In this document: piece by piece, positions 1 through 5,163 of the stretch
Position numbering within the stretch: position 1 is the first letter of the stretch
Layout: each line of letters begins with the position of its first letter
NCBI GenBank assembly: GCA_000432995.1
Contig: HF972664.1
Span: 37,258 to 43,283 of the forward strand
Source of the DNA: Clostridium sp. CAG:1013
GTDB lineage: Bacteria; Bacillota; Clostridia; Oscillospirales; Acutalibacteraceae
DNA: 6,026 nucleotides
Direction of reading: 5' to 3'
The notes under the pieces: model-generated
Database searches by the model: none
Seen by the model: only the letters and a program-made list of their open reading frames with translations
What the model was told of the DNA's origin: nothing
Made by a program: the position numbers and the translations under genes

Positions 1-99
1 AATAAAGACGAATTCTCCCTTCTCCACAGACAAGTTGATGTTGTGGAGGGCTTCCGTCCCATTGTTATACACTTTCGATACATTGCGAAATTCAATCAA
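1..99 (-). CDS. ftsE: FtsE, cell-division ABC transporter ATP-binding protein (N-terminal 33 residues, cut by window edge)
   Basis: The minus strand reads from a TTG codon at 97-99 as MIEFRNVSKVYNNGTEAL, then HNINLSVEKGEFVFI, and is open to the window edge. This matches the conserved first strands of FtsE, including the aromatic A-loop tyrosine of KVY (residue 11) and the GEFVF stretch just before the Walker A loop, which lies outside the window. Family knowledge: FtsE pairs with the membrane protein FtsX at the divisome and couples ATP hydrolysis to activation of peptidoglycan hydrolases; ftsX normally follows. The TTG start is chosen because FtsE proteins begin at this residue and the in-frame codons upstream, back to a stop at 145-147, offer no ATG or GTG. 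An AAAGGA Shine-Dalgarno-like stretch lies about 11 nt upstream. A separate promoter is seen at 200-228. The assignment rests on 33 residues, so another ABC ATPase is possible but less likely. Confidence 0.82.
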   Translation of the reverse strand, partial: MIEFRNVSKVYNNGTEALHNINLSVEKGEFVFI

Positions 100-175
100 G
101 CCTATAACCGTCCTTTCTCCGTTAGAATCTGTCTGGAAAGTCAGTCAGTGCCGCCACAAGGCGTTTAACGCACAC

Positions 176-220
176 GGCAGCACCCATCGGCATAGTCGTA
201 TTATACCAATGGGTGCCGCC
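176..220. repeat. Inverted repeat flanking the ftsE -10 box
   Basis: GGCAGCACCCAT (176-187) and ATGGGTGCCGCC (209-220) are inverted copies, matching at 11 of 12 positions and separated by 21 nt that contain the TATAAT box. Arm centres are about 33 bp apart, close to three helical turns, which would put two bound protein subunits on one face of the DNA. A related GTGCCGCC also occurs at 148-155. There is no T-run after either arm, so it does not look like a terminator. It could be an operator or, in RNA, part of a leader hairpin. Confidence 0.5.
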
Positions 221-228
221 TGTATCAT
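200..228 (-). promoter_or_regulatory. Extended -10 promoter for ftsE
   Basis: On the minus strand a consensus -10 TATAAT (200-205) is preceded by TGG, which makes it an extended -10. A 17-nt spacer separates it from a -35-like ATGATA (223-228, four of six consensus bases). Transcription would start near the A at 193, giving a leader of about 95 nt before the ftsE TTG codon. The two arms of an inverted repeat lie in the spacer and just downstream of the start. Confidence 0.65.
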
Positions 229-271
229 TCTAATACGGAAATAAATTGTGAACGAACTTGGAAAACAGGGG

Positions 272-300
272 AAAACCGGTCTATTTTAGAACTTAACCGG
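272..300 (-). terminator. Possible weak intrinsic terminator after the CdaR-like regulator
   Basis: In the minus-strand transcript, arms at 295-300 and 276-281 (CCGGTT with GACCGG, ending in a G-U pair) can form a 6-bp stem around a 13-nt loop, followed by four U residues (272-275). The stop codon of the regulator (286-288) falls in the loop. The stem is short and the U tract is poor, so termination would be partial at best. Confidence 0.28.
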
Positions 301-1371
301 ATTGCTGGAAAGGTAACGTTTGACCATCAAGGCTACCTTGAACACAATGGCATCCTCAAACTCACGCAGGTCCAGACCAGTGATCTTCTTGATCTTCTCC
401 AAACGGTAGACCAGCGTATTACGGTGGACAAACAGCTTCCGGGAAGTCTCGGACACGTTCAGGCTGTTCTCAAAGAAACGCTGAATGGTGAACAGAGTCT
501 CGTGATCCAGAGAATCAATGGAGCCCTTGCGGAACACTTCCTTCAGGAACATCTCGCACAGAGTAGTAGGCAGCTGATAAATCAGCCGGGCAATGCCCAA
601 ATGATTGTAGCTGACGATGGGCTTCTCTGTATCGAACACCTTGCCCACTTCCAGAGCCACCTGAGCTTCCTTGAAGGAACGGGCAAGATCTTTAATGCTG
701 CTGACCACGGTGCCGATACCAACAGAACAATGAGTATAGAACTCGCCGGACAGAGTATCCACGATGGAGCTTGCCAGCTTATCGATATCCTTCTCGTCGA
801 TGTTGGGTTTGATCTCCTTCACCAGAGCGATATCTGTCTCATTGATATTGATGATGAAGTCCTTGTTCTTGTCAGGGAACAGGTTCTGCAGCACGTCGTA
901 AGCGGAGATGTCATTCTTATCGGCAATCTTCACCAGCATGCACACCCGGCTCACGTCGGAGTCAAAATGCAGCTCGTGGCTCTTCAGATAGATATCGCCG
1001 GGCAGGATGTTATCCAGGATCACGTTCTTGATGAAATTGCCCCGGTCGTACTTTTCATCATAATACTGCTTGATACTGTTCAAAGAAACTGCCAGGATCT
1101 TGACGTATTTCTGGGCCTCCGGATCTTTGCCGGCCACAAACACAGCATACTCGGGACGGGGACGGCTGCCGAAAGCTTTAAAGGTGTACTCATCCGTCTG
1201 GAACACGTCAGCAGACGCCATCTCCTCCGCGGTGATCTCGTCACAGACTTCTCCGATCTTTCCCAGTTCGCTGCAAGCAATGATCACGGAAGACTCGTCC
1301 ACAACGCCGATGGTGCGATCGATGGTATCCCGCATTTGATGGATGATACCCTGAAATAATCTGTTTGACAT
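286..1371 (-). CDS. CdaR/PucR-family transcriptional regulator (361 aa)
   Basis: A DNA-binding regulator of the CdaR (sugar-diacid) and PucR class, acting in the cytoplasm. Residues 1-100 resemble the CdaR N-terminal sensor (IGVVDESSVIIACSELGKIG at 21-40 fits its start), though its ligand cannot be read from the sequence. Residues about 130-250 look like the degenerate GGDEF-like middle domain typical of the class (CSVGIGTVVSSIKDLA at 215-230, then KEAQVALEVG). Residues about 295-352 form the C-terminal helix-turn-helix: FFENSLNVSETSRKLFVHRN and then TLVYRLEKIKKITGLDL, the hallmark of the family. The length is typical for CdaR. The ATG at 1369-1371 has a strong AAAGGGGA site 6 nt upstream, and the promoter is seen at 1478-1506. 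It lies downstream of, and on the same strand as, the sugar ATPase, but a terminator separates them. Target genes are unknown; autoregulation and control of carbohydrate uptake are inferences. Confidence 0.85.
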   Translation of the reverse strand: MSNRLFQGIIHQMRDTIDRTIGVVDESSVIIACSELGKIGEVCDEITAEEMASADVFQTDEYTFKAFGSRPRPEYAVFVAGKDPEAQKYVKILAVSLNSIKQYYDEKYDRGNFIKNVILDNILPGDIYLKSHELHFDSDVSRVCMLVKIADKNDISAYDVLQNLFPDKNKDFIININETDIALVKEIKPNIDEKDIDKLASSIVDTLSGEFYTHCSVGIGTVVSSIKDLARSFKEAQVALEVGKVFDTEKPIVSYNHLGIARLIYQLPTTLCEMFLKEVFRKGSIDSLDHETLFTIQRFFENSLNVSETSRKLFVHRNTLVYRLEKIKKITGLDLREFEDAIVFKVALMVKRYLSSNPVKF

Positions 1372-1463
1372 GACTCTTCCCCTTTCTTTATATCATAGGG
1401 GCCCTTTCCCCCATTGATTGATTTAAGTGAGTCTAGCGGATATCCCAAAATACATCAGGACAT

Positions 1464-1475
1464 ACCTATATAGGT
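1464..1475. promoter_or_regulatory. Perfect 12-bp palindrome at the start site of the regulator gene (candidate operator)
   Basis: ACCTATATAGGT is its own reverse complement and begins three bases downstream of the minus-strand -10 box, covering the expected transcription start (near 1471). This position is typical of a repressor operator. The adjacent gene encodes the helix-turn-helix regulator itself, so autoregulation is a natural guess, not shown. Confidence 0.45.
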
Positions 1476-1477
1476 TT

Positions 1478-1506
1478 ATTTTACATAATTGAGCGGAAAA
1501 ATTCAA
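1478..1506 (-). promoter_or_regulatory. Sigma-70/A promoter of the CdaR-like regulator
   Basis: The minus strand shows -35 TTGAAT (1501-1506), a 17-nt spacer and -10 TAAAAT (1478-1483). Immediately upstream, 1509-1535 is almost pure A/T tracts resembling an UP element. The predicted leader is about 100 nt, up to the ATG at 1371. Confidence 0.65.
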
Positions 1507-1548
1507 CCTTTTTTTGAAAAAAGAAAGTTATTTTTCTATCCAGGAACC

Positions 1549-1577
1549 AAAAAAAGGGATACCATCTCTGGTATCCC
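1549..1577 (-). terminator. Intrinsic terminator of the sugar-importer ATPase gene
   Basis: In the minus-strand transcript a perfect 9-bp stem, GGGATACCA with TGGTATCCC (1569-1577 and 1556-1564), closes a 4-nt loop and is followed directly by seven U residues (1555-1549). It starts 21 nt after the TAA stop of the ATPase gene. It should isolate that gene from the regulator downstream. Confidence 0.92.
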
Positions 1578-1598
1578 TCTCTTGAATGGCAATTATGT

Positions 1599-2717
1599 TT
1601 AGTTGAGAATGGTCTTCTCAGTCTCTTTGTCGAACAGATGCATCTTGTTCAGGTCGAAAGCGATCTTGGACTTGTCGCCGGACTTAGCAGTGGAGGTGGG
1701 CTCCACACGAGCGGTGACAGCGTTGCCTTCGCAGTTCAGGTACAGATAAGTCTCAGCACCCATCAGCTCGGTAACTTCCACGTCAGCGGTAACATGAGCG
1801 CCGCCAACCTTCTCGATGAACTCGGGCTCGTCATGCACGTCCTCGGGACGGATGCCGAACACAACGTCCTTGCCAACATAGCCAGCCAGATCAGCCACAG
1901 CGCCGGCAGCCTTCTTCTGAGGAACCTTGATCTTGCAAGCGCCGAAGGTCAGCACATAGTCGGAGCCTTCCTTGCCCAGCTTGGCGTCGATGAAGTTCAT
2001 TTGAGGAGAACCCATGAAACCAGCAACGAACTCGTTGATGGGATAATCATACAGGTTCTGAGGAGTATCGACCTGCTGAATGAAGCCGTCCTTCATAACC
2101 ACGATGCGGTCGCCCATGGTCATAGCTTCGGTCTGGTCGTGAGTAACATAGATGAAGGTGGTGCCCAGGCGCTTGTGCAGCTTAGCGATCTCAGTTCTCA
2201 TCTGAGCACGCAGCTTAGCGTCCAAGTTGGACAGAGGCTCGTCGAGCAGGAACACCTTAGGATCACGGACGATAGCACGGCCCAGAGCCACACGCTGTCT
2301 CTGACCACCGGACAGAGCCTTAGGCTTACGATCCAGCAGGTGAGAGATGTCCAGGATACGAGCAGCTTCTTCCACGCGGCGCTTGATCTCATCCTTGGGA
2401 GTCTTGCGCAGCTTCAGGCCGAAAGCCATGTTATCGAACACGGTCATGTGAGGATACAGAGCGTAGTTCTGGAACACCATGGCGATATCTCTGTCCTTGG
2501 GAGCGATGTCGTTGGAGAGCACATCGCCGATGTACAGTTCGCCCTTGCTGATTTCTTCCAGGCCAGCGATCATACGCAGGGTGGTGGACTTGCCGCAGCC
2601 AGAGGGGCCGACCAGAATGATAAATTCCTTGTCTTCGATGTCCAGGTTAAAGTCGGTAACAGCAGTAACGCCACCGGAGTAGATCTTGTAAATATTTTTC
2701 AGAGTTACGCTTGCCAT
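1599..2717 (-). CDS. msmX: MsmX/UgpC/MalK-class sugar ABC importer ATP-binding protein (372 aa)
   Basis: This cytoplasmic ATPase powers carbohydrate ABC importers. All nucleotide-binding motifs are intact: Walker A GPSGCGKST (37-45), Q-loop Q83 in VFQNYALYPHMTV, signature LSGGQRQRVALGRA (135-148), Walker B VFLLDEP (155-161) with catalytic E160, D-loop SNLD (163-166) and H-loop H193. Residues about 237-365 form the C-terminal TOBE/MalK-type regulatory region, with GIRPEDV at 288-294. Length and layout match MsmX, UgpC and MalK, which cannot be told apart on sequence alone. The ATG at 2715-2717 has AGGAGG nine nt upstream. No permease or solute-binding gene adjoins it and it has its own promoter and terminator, so it appears monocistronic. 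In Bacillus subtilis MsmX is shared by several sugar importers, and the same role is inferred here. Codon choice is more restricted than in its neighbours, suggesting high expression. Confidence 0.93.
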   Translation of the reverse strand: MASVTLKNIYKIYSGGVTAVTDFNLDIEDKEFIILVGPSGCGKSTTLRMIAGLEEISKGELYIGDVLSNDIAPKDRDIAMVFQNYALYPHMTVFDNMAFGLKLRKTPKDEIKRRVEEAARILDISHLLDRKPKALSGGQRQRVALGRAIVRDPKVFLLDEPLSNLDAKLRAQMRTEIAKLHKRLGTTFIYVTHDQTEAMTMGDRIVVMKDGFIQQVDTPQNLYDYPINEFVAGFMGSPQMNFIDAKLGKEGSDYVLTFGACKIKVPQKKAAGAVADLAGYVGKDVVFGIRPEDVHDEPEFIEKVGGAHVTADVEVTELMGAETYLYLNCEGNAVTARVEPTSTAKSGDKSKIAFDLNKMHLFDKETEKTILN

Positions 2718-2758
2718 TCAGATTTTCCTCCTATTATTCATGACTGCGCCTGATATGC

Positions 2759-2802
2759 TACCAGATACAGGTCATGTTTGATTGACCTAAGTATACCAGA
2801 TA
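2759..2802. repeat. Pair of 9-bp direct repeats around the ATPase promoter
   Basis: TACCAGATA occurs at 2759-2767 and 2794-2802, with starts 35 bp apart. One copy overlaps the extended -10 element and the other lies in the early leader, so the pair brackets the AGGTCA dyad. It could be part of a regulator-binding array or chance. Confidence 0.35.
2769..2788. promoter_or_regulatory. Inverted repeat over the start site of the ATPase gene (candidate operator)
   Basis: AGGTCA (2769-2774) and TGACCT (2783-2788) are perfect inverted 6-mers separated by 8 nt. The dyad begins one base downstream of the -10 box (2790-2795), so it covers the expected +1 near 2783. A bound protein here would block initiation. 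The stem is too short and lacks a T-run for a terminator. Which regulator binds it is unknown. Confidence 0.45.
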
Positions 2803-2818
2803 AACCCGGCTGGGGAAA
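2790..2818 (-). promoter_or_regulatory. Extended -10 promoter of the ATPase gene
   Basis: On the minus strand TATACT (2790-2795) follows TGG, an extended -10. The -35 position 17 nt upstream (2813-2818, TTTCCC) matches consensus poorly, as is common when an extended -10 is present. The leader would be about 65 nt, ending in AGGAGG before the ATG at 2717. The rest of the gap, 2819-2902, is AT-rich and holds no convincing terminator for the gene upstream. Confidence 0.6.
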
Positions 2819-2902
2819 GTCTTTATTTGCCCAAAGATTTTTTCCGTCATTTATGGACTTTCTCTAAAATCCAAATCATTTAGTCATTTTTAGTACAAGT
2901 TG

Positions 2903-3607
2903 CTAACCAAAGATAGATTCCACCTCTTCCGGGGTCAAAAGGCGGCATTCCCCTTCCTCTAGTGTATCGTCCAGCGCCAGCCCCCCTATCTTGAGTCGCT
3001 TCAGTTGCTGAACAGTTTTCCCTCTAGCCTCAAACATGCGCTTTACCTGATGGAACCGGCCCTCCCGGATCTCCACATACCCCCGGAAGGGATCCTCTTC
3101 CGTCCACAGACGCCCAGGCGCGTAGCTTTCTCCCGCCCAGTGAATCCCCGCCTGAAATGCCTCCACATCCTCTGCCGTGACAGGGGAGTCCAGTTCGGCA
3201 AGGTACAGCTTGTACACGTGCTTTTTGGGGGAAAGCATTCTGTGGGCCAAGTCACCGTCGTCGGTGATGAGCATCAGCCCGGTGGTATCCTTGTCCAGTC
3301 GGCCCGCCGGGAAAAGCCCCCGGCGGCGCAGTTCCTCCGGGAGCAAATCCAGAACGGTCTCGGCATGGCGGTCCTCTGTGGCGGAAAGAACCCCCGCCGG
3401 TTTGTTCATCATAATGTACAAGTGTTCCTGATAGGACACAGAACGGCCCTCTACGGCCACCTGCTGTCTTCCAAGATCCACCTTGGCCCCAGGGTCACGC
3501 TGGGAAACGCCATCCACGGTCACAACCCCGGACCGGATCAGCTTCCCCACTTCTTTGCGGGTACCCAAGCCTTGGGATGCCAGGAACTTATCCAACCTTT
3601 CCCCCAT
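2903..3607 (-). CDS. rsuA: RsuA-family 16S rRNA pseudouridine synthase (234 aa)
   Basis: The enzyme converts a specific uridine in rRNA to pseudouridine during ribosome assembly; in E. coli RsuA the target is U516 of 16S rRNA. An N-terminal S4 RNA-binding domain (RLDKFLASQGLGTRKEV, residues 4-20, up to about 60) is followed by the catalytic domain. This has MMNKPAGVLSAT at 66-77, catalytic Asp105 in GRLDKDTTGLML (102-113), and a C-terminal EGRFHQVKRMFEA motif. The DTTGL form and the 234-aa length favour RsuA over the longer RluB or RluE/F types. The start chosen is ATG at 3605-3607, with GGAAAGGA 11 nt upstream. A TTG at 3626-3628 would add seven residues but would place that Shine-Dalgarno inside the coding region. 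The gene follows the DUF4830-like gene by 25 nt, so the two are probably cotranscribed. Confidence 0.9.
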   Translation of the reverse strand: MGERLDKFLASQGLGTRKEVGKLIRSGVVTVDGVSQRDPGAKVDLGRQQVAVEGRSVSYQEHLYIMMNKPAGVLSATEDRHAETVLDLLPEELRRRGLFPAGRLDKDTTGLMLITDDGDLAHRMLSPKKHVYKLYLAELDSPVTAEDVEAFQAGIHWAGESYAPGRLWTEEDPFRGYVEIREGRFHQVKRMFEARGKTVQQLKRLKIGGLALDDTLEEGECRLLTPEEVESIFG

Positions 3608-3632
3608 TCTTTTACACGTCCTTTCCAAAACC

Positions 3633-4325
3633 TCAATCGATGGGATACGCGTCCTCAGGGATCACGTCCCCGGCAGTCTCCGTCTCCTCCGCGGTCTGGG
3701 ATACAGCGCTCTCCTCAGTCACGGCACTTTCTTCTGTAACGGCGCTTTCAGCGGCAGTATCCTCAGCAGGTGATTGCGAGCTGCTTTCCGGCGCCATGCT
3801 CACGGTAGGGCTGGGGCTGGCACTGGCTGCAGGCTGAGAGCTTTCCGAGGAACCTACGCCCGTTTCCCCGAAATGAGCACTGTCCGGAGCGAAGCCGTGC
3901 ATGAAACCGTCCACTTCGGCGCAGGCCACGTCCCCGCCGATGATCTGGTCCCCGTAGACCAACAGAGTGGCGTAGACTTCCGTCTCGTCGGGATAGTTTT
4001 CGATCTTATACATGTACTGGGTGCAGATCTCCCCAGCGTAAGGCTCCAAATCAAAACCCTGGGCTTTCTGCATCACGTTGTAGGCGGTATATACATCATT
4101 AAACTGAGCGGGGATCATCACTTCCCGGGTCTCGGTGGGCTCTGTCTGCACCTGCCAGCCAAACCCTTGCAGGTACGCTACCCGCTCCTCATTGGTGCCT
4201 CCGGGAATAGGCTGAATTTCTTCCTCTCCCCTGCTTTGCAGGAACAGGCACGCTCCCGCCACCACCACTGCCAGAAGTAAAAATGCGATAATCCGTTTCC
4301 GATTGGCTTTCAGCGATACGACCAT
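3633..4325 (-). CDS. DUF4830-like membrane-anchored protein with low-complexity tail (230 aa)
   Basis: Function is unknown. The N-terminus (residues 5-11) is rich in Lys and Arg and leads into one hydrophobic segment at 12-29 (IIAFLLLAVVVAGACLFL), so the protein is probably anchored with its bulk outside the cell. Cys26 sits in an imperfect lipobox (AGAC), so a lipoprotein cannot be excluded. Residues about 44-146 match DUF4830 as I recall it: NEERVAYLQGFGWQV, then IPAQFNDVYTAYN, KAQGFDLEPYAG, and LLVYGDQIIGGDV with DGFMHGF. Two cysteines (101, 135) lie in this domain. Residues about 150-230 are rich in Ser, Thr, Ala and Glu and contain three SAVTEE-type repeats, like a wall-spanning linker. 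The ATG at 4323-4325 is chosen because it puts the charged segment at the N-terminus and has GGTGG five nt upstream. Upstream codons to TTG 4379 lack a site. The gene sits between the phosphopantetheinyl transferase and rsuA. Confidence 0.75.
   Translation of the reverse strand: MVVSLKANRKRIIAFLLLAVVVAGACLFLQSRGEEEIQPIPGGTNEERVAYLQGFGWQVQTEPTETREVMIPAQFNDVYTAYNVMQKAQGFDLEPYAGEICTQYMYKIENYPDETEVYATLLVYGDQIIGGDVACAEVDGFMHGFAPDSAHFGETGVGSSESSQPAASASPSPTVSMAPESSSQSPAEDTAAESAVTEESAVTEESAVSQTAEETETAGDVIPEDAYPID
3696..3749 (-). repeat. Three 18-bp tandem units in the tail of the DUF4830-like gene
   Basis: On the minus strand three in-frame 18-bp units (3732-3749, 3714-3731, 3696-3713) encode ESAVTE, ESAVTE and ESAVSQ. 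The units differ mainly at synonymous third positions, so the amino-acid repeat appears kept while the DNA has drifted. The repeat lies in the extracytoplasmic low-complexity tail. Confidence 0.8.
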
Positions 4326-4340
4326 AGTTTCCACCGTTCC

Positions 4341-4376
4341 TCTCTCATGAGTTCCTTGTGGCATACATATGAGAGA
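4341..4376. repeat. 8-bp inverted repeat in the leader of the DUF4830-like gene
   Basis: TCTCTCAT (4341-4348) and ATGAGAGA (4369-4376) are perfect inverted copies 20 nt apart, between the stop of the phosphopantetheinyl transferase (4398) and the chosen start of the next gene (4325). No T-run follows, so it is not an intrinsic terminator. In the minus-strand RNA the downstream arm overlaps the AGAGAGG purine stretch ahead of the start, so it could modulate translation. Confidence 0.35.
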
Positions 4377-4397
4377 CAAAGGGGAGTTATGATACCC

Positions 4398-4970
4398 TCA
4401 AGTCAAGTCCACCATTTGCAGCTGGGAAAAACTCTCCTCTCTGGAAGCAGCGGATACAATCCATCCTCCGGGAAGCTCAAACTGGGAAAGCTTCACCTCC
4501 GGGTCCCAAAATAGCTGCCGCCCTTCCCAGAAGGTAAAGGCCGCCTGCTGGAAGCCATAGGCGATTCCCTTGCCGGAGAGCTTCATCACGCTTTCCTTTA
4601 GAGTCCACAAAGACAGGAATCCCCTCTCTTGGTCTGGCTGTGCTTCAAGCCAGGCACGCTCCTCCTGGGTGCAGACCCGCTCCGCCAGTCGCTGACTAAA
4701 CGGCCTGGAACTTTCCACGTCCACGCCCAAAGGGGCATCGCTCAGGCCGCAACACACCACACCCCGGCAATGGCTCAAACTGAACTGAACAGGACAGTCC
4801 AAAAAGAAGGGCTTGCCGTCAGGAGTCCGCTCCCGGTGCAGGGTGGACAAGTCCAATCCCCGTTCGCTGCGCAGAGCCCAGCAGAGGAGTTTCTCTGCCA
4901 TGGCCCGCTGAAACTCCAGCTCTTCCCTACGGCTGGAAAATGTTTTCTCGTACCGCGCGCCGTACAGCAT
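4398..4970 (-). CDS. Sfp-type 4'-phosphopantetheinyl transferase (190 aa)
   Basis: The enzyme moves the phosphopantetheine arm of coenzyme A onto a serine of carrier proteins (ACP, PCP), activating fatty-acid, polyketide or peptide synthases. Family motifs occur in order: GKPFF (52-56), FSLSHC (63-68), GVDVE (82-86) with Mg-binding Asp84 and Glu86, and FLSLWTLKESVMKLSGKG (118-135) with Trp122, Lys125, Glu126 and Lys130. At 190 aa it is somewhat shorter than Sfp (about 220 aa). The start is ATG at 4968-4970, behind AAGGGGG about six nt upstream. An in-frame ATG at 5040-5042 would add 24 residues but lies upstream of the promoter (-10 at 5004-5009), so it could not be on that transcript. It is the first gene of a probable three-gene unit with the DUF4830-like gene (72-nt gap) and rsuA. 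No synthase or ACP gene is in view, so its carrier-protein partner is unknown. Confidence 0.88.
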   Translation of the reverse strand: MLYGARYEKTFSSRREELEFQRAMAEKLLCWALRSERGLDLSTLHRERTPDGKPFFLDCPVQFSLSHCRGVVCCGLSDAPLGVDVESSRPFSQRLAERVCTQEERAWLEAQPDQERGFLSLWTLKESVMKLSGKGIAYGFQQAAFTFWEGRQLFWDPEVKLSQFELPGGWIVSAASREESFSQLQMVDLT

Positions 4971-5003
4971 ACAACTCCCCCTTCTGGTAAATTCTTGCCC
5001 CCT

Positions 5004-5032
5004 ATTGTAGCACAAAGACCCCAAAATTTGAA
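5004..5032 (-). promoter_or_regulatory. Extended -10 promoter of the phosphopantetheinyl transferase gene
   Basis: The minus strand has TACAAT (5004-5009) preceded by TGC, an extended -10, with a 17-nt spacer to -35-like TTCAAA (5027-5032, four of six). The start would fall near 4997, leaving a leader of about 27 nt that carries the ribosome site at 4975-4985. It probably also drives the DUF4830-like and rsuA genes. Confidence 0.65.
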
Positions 5033-5057
5033 GAGGGTCCATCTTATTCCCTTCTGT

Positions 5058-5086
5058 GGCACATTCGTCGGCGGGGACGCTATTAT
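5058..5086 (+). promoter_or_regulatory. Weak candidate promoter for the MFS transporter gene
   Basis: TATTAT (5081-5086, five of six) lies 17 nt after GGCACA (5058-5063), which matches only the ACA half of a -35. It is the best plus-strand candidate in the 193-bp divergent gap (4971-5163), but it is not strong and an activator may be needed. Confidence 0.28.
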
Positions 5087-5163
5087 GGTCGTAGGGCCCT
5101 TTCCCGTCTTTTGCGGTAAATGCCCTCTTGTTTCAATTTCAACCCTGCAATAGGAGTGGTGGT

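Noticed and set aside
35..244. A 69-codon plus-strand frame across the ftsE start and promoter region
   Set aside because: It overlaps the FtsE coding start and the repeat-bearing promoter on the other strand, has no ribosome site and has low-complexity composition.
424..1359. A long plus-strand reading frame opposite the CdaR-like regulator
   Set aside because: It has no recognisable domain and no Shine-Dalgarno, and it lies fully inside a convincing minus-strand gene. It is an antisense shadow.
1638..2753. A long plus-strand reading frame opposite the whole sugar-ATPase gene
   Set aside because: It is the mirror of a strongly codon-biased gene with all ABC motifs intact on the minus strand. 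The antisense product is His/Val/Leu/Gln-rich with no recognisable domain and has no ribosome site.
2819..2902. Possible terminator after rsuA (GAAAGTC and GACTTTC arms, CTAAAA and TTTTAG arms)
   Set aside because: The arms are AT-rich or separated by long loops and none is followed by a proper U-run, so read-through into the ATPase promoter region cannot be excluded.
1399..5105. The 12-mer GGGCCCTTTCCC shared between the regulator leader (1399-1410) and the region upstream of the MFS gene (5094-5105)
   Set aside because: About one exact 12-mer match is expected by chance in 6 kb. Flanking bases differ on both sides and the sites have different positions relative to promoters.
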